From positions 589,887-653,886 of the forward strand of contig CAKOGP040001112.1 of assembly GCA_933822405.4 (NCBI GenBank): a stretch of 64,000 bases of DNA, given 5' to 3'. The translations under genes and the position numbers were made by a program. The stretch comes from Cylindrotheca closterium (taxonomy: Eukaryota; Bacillariophyta; Bacillariophyceae; Bacillariales; Bacillariaceae). The notes under the pieces were generated by a model that saw only the letters and a program-made list of their open reading frames with translations, had not been told where the DNA came from and made no database searches. Of the stretch, positions 31,886-43,495 are shown piece by piece. How positions within the stretch are numbered: the first letter of the stretch is position 1; every line of letters starts with the position of its first letter.

Positions 31886-34013
31886 ATGAAGTTCTCAATT
31901 ACGGCCCTCATGGGCTTCCAGTTGGCCCAACAAGCCATCGCCTTCGCACCGAACACTCCACTTGCCAAGCAATTCGTCCAAGGCCCAACTAGTAGCAGCC
32001 GAGCCATGGCTGTTGATATGCCACCAGCTTCAGACGTCCCAGTGATTGAAAAGAGCACCTATGGACCCACAGGCGTGCGGTATTCCGACTTTCTGAAGTT
32101 GGTGGACGGTGACAAGATTGAAAAGGTCACTTTCAGTTCCGATGGATCCGAACTCTTGGGTGTCGATGTCGACGGGACTCGCATCAAGATTGAGGCTCTT
32201 CCCAACGATCCTGAACTATTGACTCAACTCACATCACATAAGGTACGTTCAGAAACACGCAGAAGAGTGTGATTCACATTGATATCGATATGAAAGTTGA
32301 TCTAACCAGTTCTCATTTGCTTATTCGAAATAATCGATCATTCTATGATAGGTCGACGTCACCGTGCTCCCACAACAAGAATCCGGTGGGCTTGGAGACC
32401 TTGCGCAAAGTCTCATTTTCCCAGCCGCTCTCTTTGCTGGTCTCTTCTTCTTGAGCCGCAATGCTGGCGGTGCCGGTGGCATGGGCGGAGGCATGGGTGG
32501 ACCTGGAAATCCAATGGGCTTTGGAAAGTCCAAGGCGGAAATCCAAATGGTTCCCGACACTGGTGTGACTTTTGATGAAGTTGCCGGCTGTGACGGTGCC
32601 AAGTTGGAGCTCGCTGAGGTTGTTGACTTCTTGAAGCAACCCGAAGCTTACACCAAGAACGGATGCAAAATCCCTCGTGGTGTCATTTTGGATGGACCCC
32701 CAGGTACTGGTAAGACTCTTCTTGCCAAGGCCGTTGCTGGAGAAGCTGGAGTTCCTTTCATCTCCATCTCTGGTTCCGAATTTGTTGAGATGTTCGTTGG
32801 AGTTGGTGCTTCCCGTGTCCGTGACATCTTTGGCCAAGCCAAGAAGAACGCCCCATGCATCATCTTTATTGATGAGATTGATGCCGTCGGTCGTCAACGT
32901 GGTGCCGGATATGCCGGAGGTAACGACGAGCGCGAACAAACTGTCAACCAAATTTTGGTAGAGATGGATGGTTTCGATGGAAACCCAGGAGTCATCACCA
33001 TTGCCGCCACAAATCGTGTCGACATTTTGGATAGTGCCCTCTTGCGTCCAGGACGTTTCGATCGTAAGGTCACTGTTGACCTTCCTGACTTTAAGGGTCG
33101 CGAACGCATCTTAAGTGTCCACGCTCGTGGAAAGCCTTTGGAACCCGATGTCGATCTAGAAGCCATTTCTCGTCGTACTCCTGGTTTCTCTGGTGCCCAG
33201 CTCGAGAACTTGATGAACGAGGCTGCCATCTCCGCTGCCCGTAAGGCCAAGACTACCATTGGATGGGAAGAAATTGATGGTGCCGTTGACAGAATCATGG
33301 TTGGTTTGGAAAAGAAGGGAGGAAACCAAGTTGCCAAGCAAAAGGAATTGGTTGCCTATCACGAAGCTGGGCACGCCATCGTCGGAGCGCTTGTCCCTGA
33401 TTACGATCAAGTTCAAAAGATTTCCATCATCCCCCGATCCAACGGTGCCGGAGGTTTGACCTTCTTCGCCCCACAAGAATCTCGTCTTGAGTCTGGAATG
33501 TACAGCAAGCAGTACTTGGAATCTCAATTGGCTGTTGCACTTGGAGGACGACTTGCCGAAGAGATCATCTACGGAGAAGACATGGTCACCACTGGTGCAT
33601 CCAATGATATCCAACAAGTTGCAAACATCGCCAAGCGCATGGTTAAGGAATGGGGAATGAGTGACAAAATTGGACGTGTTGCTTTGAGCGAACCATCTGG
33701 AGGAGGTCCTTTCATGGGAATGAACATGTTGCGCCGTCAAACCATGTGGGGAAACAAGATCTTGGGAACTGTGGAAGAAGAAGTTGAGCGTTTGGTCAAC
33801 AACAGTTACCTCATTGCCAAGGAAATCTTGATCAGCAACAAGGACTTGCTTGAACACCTGACTCAAACCTTGATTGAGCAAGAAGTCGTCTCCGCTGAAG
33901 AATTCCAAATGATGCTTGTCGAATTCAAGTCAAAGACTGTTGATTACGCAATCATTGGAAACGAGAGAAACCGTGAACAGCTCCCCTTCCAAGGACTTCC
34001 AGCCTCGGTTTAA
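31886..34013 (+). CDS. ftsH: Plastid-targeted FtsH AAA+ metalloprotease
   Basis: Membrane-bound ATP-dependent zinc protease, expected in the thylakoid membrane in turnover of damaged photosystem II proteins. Exons 31886-32242 and 32352-34013 give 672 aa. The N-terminus [22 protein letters not shown] is a signal peptide ending in AFAP, the diatom plastid-import motif. A lumenal/stromal spacer precedes a membrane segment ([14 protein letters not shown]) and a Gly/Met-rich linker. The AAA+ module has Walker A GPPGTGKT (about residue 234), Walker [13 protein letters not shown] and the second region of homology ending RPGRFDRK. The M41 peptidase site HEAGH is at about residue 456. This is a nuclear gene, whereas FtsH is plastid-encoded in some algae. 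Confidence 0.95.
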
Positions 34014-34183
34014 ATTCAACCGGAATAGCTACTATTACCATCTGCAACAACTCATGTAAAACCATAAAAATAGATATCATTCATTTTTGAAACCTAGTCC
34101 ATTTAGCGAGGCACATCTCGTGAATGCGTACGGAACGTCCTACCGATAGCGGCATCCATCGCGCATCACAACAATTTTGGATA

Positions 34184-34199
34184 TTCGATTACTTCGACT
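34184..34199 (+). promoter_or_regulatory. Recurrent TCGACYACTTCGA-type motif
   Basis: Reads TTCGATTACTTCGACT, one mismatch from the consensus, 38-53 bp upstream of the ATG at 34237. Confidence 0.4.
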
Positions 34200-34236
34200 G
34201 CTCCACAGAAAGATATTTTCAGTGAAAGGATACTTG

Positions 34237-35166
34237 ATGCTATGGCAACGTCCTCCGGAGCCGGCAGTCCGTGCTGTGTCTACACTAGCACAAGTTTGTG
34301 GGGTCGAGAGAATCAAGGAGGCGAAAACTATTGCCGATGCTGCTATTGGTAGTCAACTTCATCAGAGCCGGTCACTAGTACATCACACAGCCGATGGAAA
34401 TCTCTTAAGAATGACAGAAGAATTGCGTGAATGGGCTGATCCAATGTCCAAGGATGGAAATGGCAAGTCCGCACTCCAAATGGCAATTATCAATGGACAT
34501 CAAGACGCTTTGGAGCTTCTCATCAGCTTTCGTGCTCTCCCAAATATTGACGAAATGTGCGACGCAATCAAATACAACAGGGAAGATTTCTGGGAAATTT
34601 TGTTGGAAGAATGTGATCTATCTGTGCTCGACCTTGGTACACTGGTGAAAGCAGCTCATGAAACCGGCCTACAATCCGTTCAGGCATGGTTGCACCGTCT
34701 AAACCAATACGATTACTTCGATCTCTCCAAGCTCGGTCTCCAGACACCATTCAACGGAATCTACATCATTCAGAATGCTTACCATGGTGAGAGCCATTAT
34801 ATTAGTTTCACGCAGCACGAAAAACGGCTAAGGGCGACTTATGCCGAAAGTGATGCCATGCCTCTTGAATTTTTCCCCACTGGTGAACCCGACACTTATA
34901 AACTCTACAACCAGTGGCCTGGTGAGAAAAAGTGGGTATCGTTCAGTACTGACGGGAAATGGCTATACGCTCGATATGCTGACGAATCTGAGGCAATGCC
35001 AGTAAAATTTGTCGCGACTTCTACTGCAATGGTCTACAAGATGGTGAATATGTGGGGTGGACAAGAAAACAAATGGATATCTTTTACCAATGATGGAAGG
35101 TGGCTACGAGCAACCTACGCAAAGGAACATGACGCAATGCCTGTTCGCCTCTCCTTCAGGACATAG
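34237..35166 (+). CDS. Ankyrin-like protein with three C-terminal beta-rich repeats
   Basis: 309 aa from the first ATG of the frame. The N-terminal half contains ankyrin-like helices (NGKSALQMAIINGHQDALELLI and following). The C-terminal 135 residues are three tandem units of about 45 residues. Each contains [YW][IV]SF, then a hydrophobic-basic strand ([RL]RATYA or LYARYA), then AMP[LV] and a closing hydrophobic strand. The three WISF/WVSF/YISF cores are YISFTQHEKRLRATYAES, WVSFSTDGKWLYARYADE and WISFTNDGRWLRATYAKE. Three such units suggest a beta-trefoil, as in fascin- or lectin-type domains; this is inference. The frame is open 60 nt upstream but has no earlier ATG. Function unknown. Confidence 0.75.
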   Translation: MLWQRPPEPAVRAVSTLAQVCGVERIKEAKTIADAAIGSQLHQSRSLVHHTADGNLLRMTEELREWADPMSKDGNGKSALQMAIINGHQDALELLISFRALPNIDEMCDAIKYNREDFWEILLEECDLSVLDLGTLVKAAHETGLQSVQAWLHRLNQYDYFDLSKLGLQTPFNGIYIIQNAYHGESHYISFTQHEKRLRATYAESDAMPLEFFPTGEPDTYKLYNQWPGEKKWVSFSTDGKWLYARYADESEAMPVKFVATSTAMVYKMVNMWGGQENKWISFTNDGRWLRATYAKEHDAMPVRLSFRT

Positions 35167-35343
35167 TTTGGTTTGGGATCAGGACCTGAACATGATTGAT
35201 TCGATCCCGAACTCAAGCAGATTCCAACGTCATCCATCTGGTTTCCGCACAATCGTTGAAATGTTAACGCTATCTAACATCTACGCTAATATTATGACAA
35301 TGGTGCAGCCTTCGAAAGCCAGTAGACGCCATAATATAATTTT

Positions 35344-38300
35344 CTAGTCGCTATCGTCACTCAAATCGTCGAAATCGATGTCAGCCCAGGTGTCACCTGA
35401 AGCTGCAGCTTCACCTGAAGACATTGCTTTTGAAGAAGCTTTTGACTTTTTCCTCTGCTTCTTTGGCTTTGTGCTCATTTGCTCTTGGACCGCTTCTTCC
35501 AAGTCTGCGAGCTCGCCCCGACTCTCTTCGATCTTAGATTTGACAACTTCGAAGATCTGGACACCTTCCTCTGCAATAGTGGTACCTGCCCCATTGAATT
35601 TGATGGCATTTGCTCTCATAAGCTGAAAGTCTTTCAAGAATGATTCGGTCGTTCTATACTCATAGCTGCAGAAGAAAGGATATTAGTTCATTGTCATTCG
35701 AAACATTCATTTCACCATGATGGACGTACTTTTTAATCTTGTCTCTGATTGCCGAAAGATGTATTGGATCACTGATAACTTCGTAGTATCGTGGCCATGC
35801 CCTTTGATCGACCGCCCGGTGAAATGGTCCACTTTGAGGTCTTGCCTCGACCAGTGAACGGATAGCCTCGAGGCGATTTGCAAATATAACATGCGGTCTT
35901 CGATCTCTAATTGACCCTCTTTCCTTGCGGTTGCTTGTACCTTTTCGTCTGGCTACTGCATTGTACAATTCGATATCATCTTCATCTCTGTTTCGCTTTT
36001 TTGATCCCTTTCCACCTGTTTTCCTCATTTTACCGAACTGGGTCTTCATTTTCACCCCTCTTGCTGTTGTGGCTGCTCTTCCTCGCCTTCTACCTCGGCC
36101 TTTCGAAGACCCTCGACCTTTGGTAGAAAACTCAAAGTCGTCTTCATCTTCAAACATGGCATGACCAATCTGGCGTTCATCGGGCGGATACTCAGGCCTT
36201 TCCGTTATATCTTTTTTCACCTTCGTGTCGTGTTGCAGGCGTGCCATGATCTTTCCCACTTCCTCCGCATGTACGATGAATTTGAATGTTGTAACAACTC
36301 TGCCGTCAGGGTACGTCTTTGTGGTACGACGTCGTACGACCTTTCTGTTGAAGCCAGGCCCTGCCGCTGCTGGGGCATCATCGTTCATGGTCAAGCCTTC
36401 GCGAGCGGCTCGTGCTTCTGCTTTCTCCTTCTTGAGGTTGACCAAATTCTTGGCATCAGTCAAGTCTTGATCTTCGATCATTCTTGCTCTCATTCGTCCC
36501 TCATCGCCGCCTTGTTCTACAACGATCTTTGTTGCATCTGCCCGATCCATCATTTCTTCCTCCATTTCTGCTGCAAAGTCGTCTTCATCATCTAAATCGT
36601 CTTCATCATCATCATCAGCATCGTCCTTTTTCTTATCTGCTCCTTTTGCCGTGGCTGCATCATCAGCATCACCAGAACTGGCACGATCACCAGAATCGGA
36701 TAGAGCTGCAATTTGTCGCTTCCAAATCACTTGAATACGATCCCGGTACATTTGCTTTTGGTCAGACAGTTTCATCTTCTCGCCACGAGCAAATCGTTCA
36801 AGTCCATCACCAATTCCGTCTGATGCAGCCTTCGTGGAAAGATCGCGAATAACATGCACGCGATCCCATCGTTTCAATGTATCGATAAAAGTCTGAGCCA
36901 TACCATAGGACCTCAGAATAGCGGCCATTTGCTTCATAGTAAGCTTTCGCAAATCATCTTCTGTTCCTGTAATTTTGTCTTTCTGATTGATTTGACCTGT
37001 TGCCACAGCCTTACTTGGCTTCGCATCTTGCTCTCGCAAGAAGCTGAAACCGTGTCCAACTCCGCTTGGGTCACCTAGACCAGTCAACTTCATCATTCCG
37101 GTTCCCTCACCTTTCTTGTGAACATCGTGAAATTCACCTGATAGGTGCCACGGTGCAAGCTGAAGCTCTTCATATATGAATTTCGCAACTTCATGGCGTC
37201 TGCTAAGTGCCTTGGATAGCGCCTCGAGATATGCATATGCTTCTTCATAGCATTCTCGCAACGCGCCCTTCATGTTCGTAACTGCCTTCAGAACCCCCTT
37301 CATCTTACGCGCCGATTCCCGAACCGCATTCATTTGACCAGATAGATATACCATCGCCACACCAACACTACTACAGGCATGTGCACCAGCCATCAGTTGG
37401 TATATGCCAAGATCTTTCAACCGAGTGACTGCTGCGTTGGAAACCTCAAATGCAGCAACTCCTTCTGCCGAGATGGATTTCCCGAGTGCTTCCACACCTG
37501 GATAATCTTCATAACCGATTTGCTTCGATGTCCAGATCTGTGTATTCTTGTCGTATATGGCGACACTTTTCAGCCGCTGTCTCAATGCATTGTTTGCAAG
37601 TCCCACATTGGGCAACACACGGTCTTGAATCTCATCGAGCCTAAGACCGTGGCCATCTCGATTTTCCGTACGAGTAAGCACTTTTGCAATCAAGTATGAT
37701 ATCAGTGGATTCGTAAAGTTCTTTTCTCCTTGAGTGTTTGGCGCCCATACACGCGTGCGAGGCTCAATTTGACCAACAGTGTAAACGCTTGTTGGTAGCT
37801 CACGAAGAATGACGCTTAGACTCTCAAGCCGACCGTTTGTTGACGCTCCAGAGTTGCGGCCCAAAATCATCAAGAAATCAGTTTGTTGTGGCTCATGCTG
37901 AAATACAGGAGCAACAAACAAGTTGCTAATCAACCCAGTTACTTGTTGACCTTCTTCTATTTCACCAATGAACGGGCCATGAACTTTTGGATGTAATATT
38001 TCTGTCACACCTTCAGGAAGGACATTGATGCTAGGCTTTTCACTCTTCTTATCTTCTCGAAGATTCTTCTGCGGAGGCTTTCCAACCCAATCAGTAATCG
38101 TCGAGCTCATGGCATCATTCGGTCCTTTCAGCCTGTGTGGCTTATTCTCCAACTTGCCAGCTGTCTGCCTTGGGTCTGCTTTGTTGCTATCTGTTTCTGT
38201 CCCCCCTCTGCGCTTTCTAGTTGGCCGATCTCCTCCGCCAGCAGAAACCGGACATCGTGACTTATCTCCGCGATAGTAGGTAACAATCTTCGACGCCATT

Positions 38301-39667
38301 CCCTTGGTCATTTGAACTAGCGGTCGTTCCTCACAGTATTCCAACAGCACCAAATTTCCTTCGGTAGGCGTAAGATCGGCCTCGCTTCGTATTTTGGCTT
38401 TACTGACAGCACCAGCATGTGTACCCATTACCATCGCCTGGTAACTTGACGAGTGGGATTCACCAGTACCAGAACCTCCCTTCGTAGTGCCACTGCTTTG
38501 TCGAATACCAAATTGCCACAAGAGACTGGTTCGTACAATGGTCCAAGGCAACCTCGGTCTATGAAATTGTCTCAGCGAGACCTTTGATAGATCCCGAAAT
38601 AATGAATGATTGGTTACCATATCGAGTTGCTCCACATACTCTGTATCATGCGACGCATTGCCAATGCGTCGAGAAGGACGTCCAGTACGTTCCGTTCCTC
38701 CTGGACCCATCAGAGAACTAGTAATAGTACGACCTCTTCCTCCAGCAAGTACGTTCAATGTTTCCATTGCCTCTGTCACACGATTGGTCTTGTCTTTTGC
38801 CATTTGTCTTCTCTTTTCCTGACGTTGCGCAATGAACCTTTCCTTTTGTTCCTTATCAGCTCTCAAGGTTCCTTTGGAAAGCTCGGCAGTCGATTTGATC
38901 TCGCCGGTCCAGTTGGCCTGTATACGTGTCTGGTATTCTAGTGATTTGATGCACGGTGTGGGACGGTGGGATGGCAAAACATGGCGAGCAATGGATTGCC
39001 CTGCCACTCCCAATTCCAAGATGAGCGGCATTGCATTTGCTTTTGCCTCCGCGTCTTCTTTTTCACCTGTCCATGAAATCAGGTTGTCAAAGTCCATGTA
39101 ATCGAGAAATGGGTTGCGGCGCTTTTGCAAGAGGGCTTCAGCAGAGTTTGGGGATTCTACATTGACTGCATCATTGTCATCCTCTTTCTCATCTTTCATT
39201 GGTTCCTTGTACCCATCCCATTCAATCTTGGATTCCCAGTCTCCAAGCGCAACTTTGTGAAAAGAAGAGGAGAATTCACTGTTGTCTTTGGTTGTCTTTG
39301 GCATTTTGATGTAAGTCTTGAGCTCCGTGTCACTGACAATGGTTGAGTCTTCTTCCTGCAAATGTCGAGTATAGGCCGGAGTTTTGGAAACAAGTTGGAG
39401 AACCAGTCGAGACGTTTCTTCATTTTGCTCTCCCTTGGTCCTTGCCGTGTAAGACGGTTCTTCTGTAGTCGTCAAGTCGTGGAGGATTCGAGAGTGTTTG
39501 ACATCCACCTTTTTCTCATTGGGGGTGACATCCACATCATCTTCAAACTGTACGGTTGATGTCTTCCTCTTGTCAATGTTAAATTTTTCTGATACTTTGA
39601 TTTGAGCTACACCAGCGGGACGGTAATCTCGCGATAGGAGATGAATAAAGTCTGACGAGTTGCTCAT
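35344..39667 (-). CDS. TAF1: TFIID subunit 1 (TAF1)
   Basis: Largest TFIID subunit, a promoter-recognition scaffold. Exons 35730-39667 and 35344-35665 join in phase to 1419 aa; the splice falls inside the bromodomain (DKIKN|YEYRTTESFLKDFQ) and restores it. Near the N-terminus ALGDWESKIEWDGY resembles the TBP-regulating TAND/GWED region. The large central DUF3591 core includes LLEYCEERPLVQMTKGMASKIVTYY and FLMILGRNSG. A winged-helix region and a charged region (DDDEDDLDDEDDF) follow. The C-terminus has one bromodomain with the ISDPIHLSAI and ANAIKFNG signatures, then a short acidic tail. Human TAF1 has two bromodomains; plant forms have one. Divergent from PRMT7. Confidence 0.9.
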
Positions 39668-40080
39668 GATGGAAGATGAGGATTCAAAGGTTGTTGTTTG
39701 TTGAAGGTTTGCTATCTGAACGCCAGATGCAACTAAAAACGATCGAAATTAGGGATGGAATCAGGACCTCCAGGATATCAGAAATGAAGCAGTGATAGAA
39801 TACACCAAGTAGATTGTGTGACTTCTCCTTTGCAACAACAAAGCTGTGCTTTCAGAGAAGTGAGAGGATGAAACGTGCAGCGTTGCCACAACTAATTTCA
39901 CCACACCGCGCATGCAACACGCATACAGTAATGATCCCTCCGACCAAAGTTTCATTTGATCGGTTGAGTCAGTCAGTCAGTCAACACATCAACCATCAAC
40001 CATCAACAAACCAACATGATCAAACTTGCACCAACCACTAACGTGCTGCTCATTGATCGCCCATTTCCCCCCTGGATGAC
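39668..40080. other. Intergenic, divergent promoters of TAF1 and PRMT7
   Basis: No gene supported. Around 39965-40012 are short tandem runs of GTCA units followed by CAACCAT units and CAACA-type repeats. The TCGACYACTTCGA motif was not found here. Confidence 0.5.
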
Positions 40081-42387
40081 ATGAGTAGTGAGATTACTCA
40101 AGCGTTACAGACGGCACGTTTCAATGATTTGGTTCACATTAATGTTCAAGAGGGTGATGATGATCAAGAAGCTCGAGAGATCATCCTGAAGGCATCACTG
40201 GACCGAGAAAATGGCGGCATTCAGTGGATGCCGTTACCGGAAGATGTCAACCTGACAAAACTTCACCTAAGTACCAAGCGCTGGTTCTTTCCCATGCTGA
40301 ACGATACAGTTCGAAACAAAGCCTATGATGAGGCAATTCAATTGGCGAGTGAAGAGGTGGTTCGACGGTTCTATATGGACGGTAAGGCAAAAGACGACAA
40401 CTCTCCTCCATCCATCCACGGGTTAGACATTGGAAGTGGAACTGGCCTCTTGGCAATGCTATCAGCAAAGCATCTGAAAAAGAGCTTGGATAAGTTGTCA
40501 ATAGGAAAAGTTCAGATTGAATCTCTCGAAATGTCCAGTGTCATGGCCCAACTCGCAAAAAATACGATCGCTTCTAATCAACTACAAGATTCCATACGCG
40601 TCTCGGAACGGCACTCGTGTGAGATGGAATCCCTTTCGTCTAAAGCTCACTTTTGTACGTCAGAGCTATTGGAGAGTGGCTTGCTAGCAGAAGGATGGCT
40701 TCCTGCGATGCGCGATGCATGGAAACGGCATTTGGACCCCAAGGCGATTGTCGTCCCACAAAAGGCCAAGGTGTGGGCACAAATTGTAGAAGGAACAAGT
40801 CTTGGCAAGTTTTGGGGACCACATCACCTGGTAAATGGAGAATTTGGAGACAATCGAGTTCTAAAATTGTGGCGTACCGAAGGCAAGAATCGCAAGTATC
40901 TACTACAACCCTCGTCGGAGGAAATGGCTGGAATTCAAATGGAAGTGCACGCCAAAGAGTTACTAGACAACAACAACAACAACAACAACAACATCACAAA
41001 GTACCCACTCAAGCTGCTATCGGATCCCATTTCAATCCTTGATATTGACGTGACGTCGGTAGAAGCCATGCCTCCAGAAGGTGGGCAATCGAAGACCCGA
41101 GAATTCATCCCCATTGCCTCTGGCGTTGCCCATGCCGTCCTCTTTTGGTGGGAACTTGATCTTTACCAAGGCAAAGTGACCTACAACACACATCACGATC
41201 AAGAATTTCAAGATCACTGGCAACAATGTTTATTCATTTTTACAAAAGACGCCAATGAACTTTCAAGGCTTCGACAGGGAGAACCAACGCTTCTCAAAGG
41301 AAGTCACAGTGAATCAAAAGTATCGTTTGAGATTTTTGTTAGCAATACTGCCATGAGTGACGAGCAGATGGAATCCAAACGCCCAAAGACAGCTCCATCC
41401 GAAGGTAGCGACCTAATATCACCAGATCGTGCCTGGCAATTGAATGACTTGGAACGAATAGACATCTCCCAAAAAGGAATCCTGTTTGCTCTGAACAAGA
41501 TTGGAATGGACCAGTCAATTGCATTGGACGTATCGGACTTTTCACTGTGTGCCATGATGGCAAGTATGCTGGGATGTCCATTGGTCTATTCCATGGAAAG
41601 TAGTAGCTCCAACAATGTGATTCCTCTCACATCGGCACAAATCGCGCAAATTTCCAATGGTCTCCCGTACCAACAAGACGAAACCCACGATTTTCAAATA
41701 CTCCAATGTCATCCAGAACAGATTACCACTACAGTCCTCAATGAAAAGAAACCCAATCTAGTGATTGCAGAGCCATATTATGAAATCTTGGAAGGTTGGC
41801 ATATCCAAGAAGCTCTCAACTATTTCAACATTGTTTCGGCCCTCAAGAAGCGTGGAGTGCTCCAAGAGCCTTTTTACTCGGTCCCGGCATGTGCATCCGT
41901 CATGGTATGCGCCTTTGAATCCAAAGATATTGGTTCTGCCTATACCAGTTGTTCCGATAGTAAACTTTGCGGCTTTTTGCACCATGCCATTAATGCCGAG
42001 TCACCCTTGAACGAGTATGAAATCCGGATACCGTCGTGGCAATATGATATTCGTCACTTGACCAAACCAGAGGTGGCTGCCACCATTGATTATCAAGCAG
42101 GAACCATACGCGAAGAGCAAATAATGGTCAATTTTGAAACCAGTGGGACGTGTCATGGAATCCTTCTTTGGGTGGATTATCACATTGCCATTGGTGATGA
42201 TCAAAGTAAAATTATTTCGACAAGCGGCCGTGGTCACCAGCAGATTGTGCGAATGCTTCCATCTCCCATTGACATTACAGTGAATCAAGTGGTACCAGCA
42301 GTAGATGGCAGAGCAAGTCTGAAATGCAAGAGCCGCCTACAAGAGAAGGAAACTTCGTTTGTCGACTTTGAAATTGTAGTGGAATAG
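40081..42387 (+). CDS. PRMT7-like protein arginine methyltransferase
   Basis: SAM-dependent arginine methyltransferase resembling PRMT7 (a monomethylating, type III enzyme in animals), 768 aa in one exon. The first catalytic module has RWFFPMLNDTVRNKAY, SAM-binding motif I LDIGSGTGLLAMLSA, the double-E loop SELLESGLLAEGWLP and a DHWQQCLF segment equivalent to the THW loop. A second, degenerate methyltransferase-like module occupies the C-terminal half, as in PRMT7. A run of eight Asn, encoded by an AAC repeat near 40968-40993, sits in a loop of the first module. Type III specificity is family inference. The gene is divergent from TAF1. Confidence 0.87.
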   Translation: MSSEITQALQTARFNDLVHINVQEGDDDQEAREIILKASLDRENGGIQWMPLPEDVNLTKLHLSTKRWFFPMLNDTVRNKAYDEAIQLASEEVVRRFYMDGKAKDDNSPPSIHGLDIGSGTGLLAMLSAKHLKKSLDKLSIGKVQIESLEMSSVMAQLAKNTIASNQLQDSIRVSERHSCEMESLSSKAHFCTSELLESGLLAEGWLPAMRDAWKRHLDPKAIVVPQKAKVWAQIVEGTSLGKFWGPHHLVNGEFGDNRVLKLWRTEGKNRKYLLQPSSEEMAGIQMEVHAKELLDNNNNNNNNITKYPLKLLSDPISILDIDVTSVEAMPPEGGQSKTREFIPIASGVAHAVLFWWELDLYQGKVTYNTHHDQEFQDHWQQCLFIFTKDANELSRLRQGEPTLLKGSHSESKVSFEIFVSNTAMSDEQMESKRPKTAPSEGSDLISPDRAWQLNDLERIDISQKGILFALNKIGMDQSIALDVSDFSLCAMMASMLGCPLVYSMESSSSNNVIPLTSAQIAQISNGLPYQQDETHDFQILQCHPEQITTTVLNEKKPNLVIAEPYYEILEGWHIQEALNYFNIVSALKKRGVLQEPFYSVPACASVMVCAFESKDIGSAYTSCSDSKLCGFLHHAINAESPLNEYEIRIPSWQYDIRHLTKPEVAATIDYQAGTIREEQIMVNFETSGTCHGILLWVDYHIAIGDDQSKIISTSGRGHQQIVRMLPSPIDITVNQVVPAVDGRASLKCKSRLQEKETSFVDFEIVVE
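40968..40993. repeat. CAA trinucleotide repeat (poly-Asn)
   Basis: Perfect CAA/AAC run encoding eight consecutive Asn inside the PRMT7-like protein; a candidate strain-variable microsatellite. Confidence 0.75.
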
Positions 42388-42479
42388 AATACTAGTAATA
42401 GAGAGCCAAAAAATGCGAGTATGTACATGACATGCATTTATTGCTACATTGCTTCCATAACTACCAATCAATGATCCAT

Positions 42480-43361
42480 CTAGTAGAATGAAAAATAGCT
42501 CGAAAGCAAAGAATCAGTGCTGAAGCAGTGCTGTTGGTCTTTGCTGCTGGCATTGGTCTGCTCGGAAAAGACATTGTGCTCGGGATTTGCTAATTTCTTC
42601 CAATCTTGATTCTTGACACCTTGGAGTTTGCGGACGACGTGTTGTTGTGAACCAGAGCTCCATGAATCATCACGACCCCCCATGTGATGAAAGTATGGAA
42701 CCGCAAAGGCCAAGAGAAGAATAAAGGAAAAGGAAGTGTACTTCGTGTTTGAAATGGGACGGACTTTGGCCCATTTGGGTGACAATGGCAGATCGTCAAT
42801 GTTGTCGTCACCGTTATCATGATCATCGTCCAACAAGAAAGAAGATGTTAGCTCCTCCTCCTCCTCCTCTAGAAAAAGTTCATTTGGAGTGAGTGTGGTT
42901 GCGGGAGGATCTCTGTCGAAGAGTTTTGCATTGACTTCTGGACTGGTCGTGCGGCGAATCGTGGGAGGATCTTCAATCAATTCTACCGAATTGTCAACAA
43001 CCTTTTCCAACTTGGCATCATGTTTCTGCTTCTTTGTCAAAACAGAAGCAGCAGGAGAAGCATTGGAGGGTTTTGGAATGCAGGATAGTTTCTTTTGGAC
43101 TTTTTCGAGATGGTTACGCGAGTTGCCTTTCTTTGAAACAGTAGATCGCTTGGAGATGGTGCCAATTTTCTTCCTCTTCTTGTTGTTCGAGGCGCTGCTG
43201 CTGACTCGTCGCTTTCGCTTCTTGGCCGTCACGACGGCTGCTGGAGGTTCGTCATCTTCACTGGACGATGTAAATCCTGGAAAATGAAATTTAGATTGAC
43301 GAGCAACGGTTTGTCGCTGGTCTTTCTTGGACTGCCGTGTGTTGTGGTGTTGTACATGCAT
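42480..43361 (-). CDS. Basic, possibly nuclear protein with one membrane segment
   Basis: Unrecognised 293-aa protein. The frame is open to 43511, but I favour the ATG at 43361 because the upstream part has no conserved content and contains the promoter-like motif at 43481-43495. Several Lys/Arg clusters (AKKRKRRVSS, NNKKRKKIG) could be nuclear localisation signals. They are followed by acidic EEEEEE and DDDHDNGDDN stretches. One hydrophobic segment FSFILLLAFAVPYF lies about 70 residues from the C-terminus. Basic nucleoplasmic region plus a single helix would fit an inner nuclear membrane protein, but this is speculation. Confidence 0.55.
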   Translation of the reverse strand: MHVQHHNTRQSKKDQRQTVARQSKFHFPGFTSSSEDDEPPAAVVTAKKRKRRVSSSASNNKKRKKIGTISKRSTVSKKGNSRNHLEKVQKKLSCIPKPSNASPAASVLTKKQKHDAKLEKVVDNSVELIEDPPTIRRTTSPEVNAKLFDRDPPATTLTPNELFLEEEEEELTSSFLLDDDHDNGDDNIDDLPLSPKWAKVRPISNTKYTSFSFILLLAFAVPYFHHMGGRDDSWSSGSQQHVVRKLQGVKNQDWKKLANPEHNVFSEQTNASSKDQQHCFSTDSLLSSYFSFY

Positions 43362-43480
43362 GGTGGGCGGGCAAGTTGTTCGATGATTGGAAACTGGAAC
43401 GAAAGAATGAACGAATTTTGGGATTTGATGGATTCGCCGGTCAATGGCGCGGATTTTGACATTTGAAACTTTGGATCCCA

Positions 43481-43495
43481 TTCGACTACTTCGAT
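43481..43495 (+). promoter_or_regulatory. Recurrent TCGACYACTTCGA-type motif
   Basis: Reads TTCGACTACTTCGAT, a full consensus match in the divergent interval between the basic protein gene (43361) and the TBC gene (43642). Confidence 0.45.

Noticed and set aside
33156..33908. Minus-strand open frame of 250 codons
   Set aside because: Antisense shadow of FtsH; no recognisable motif.
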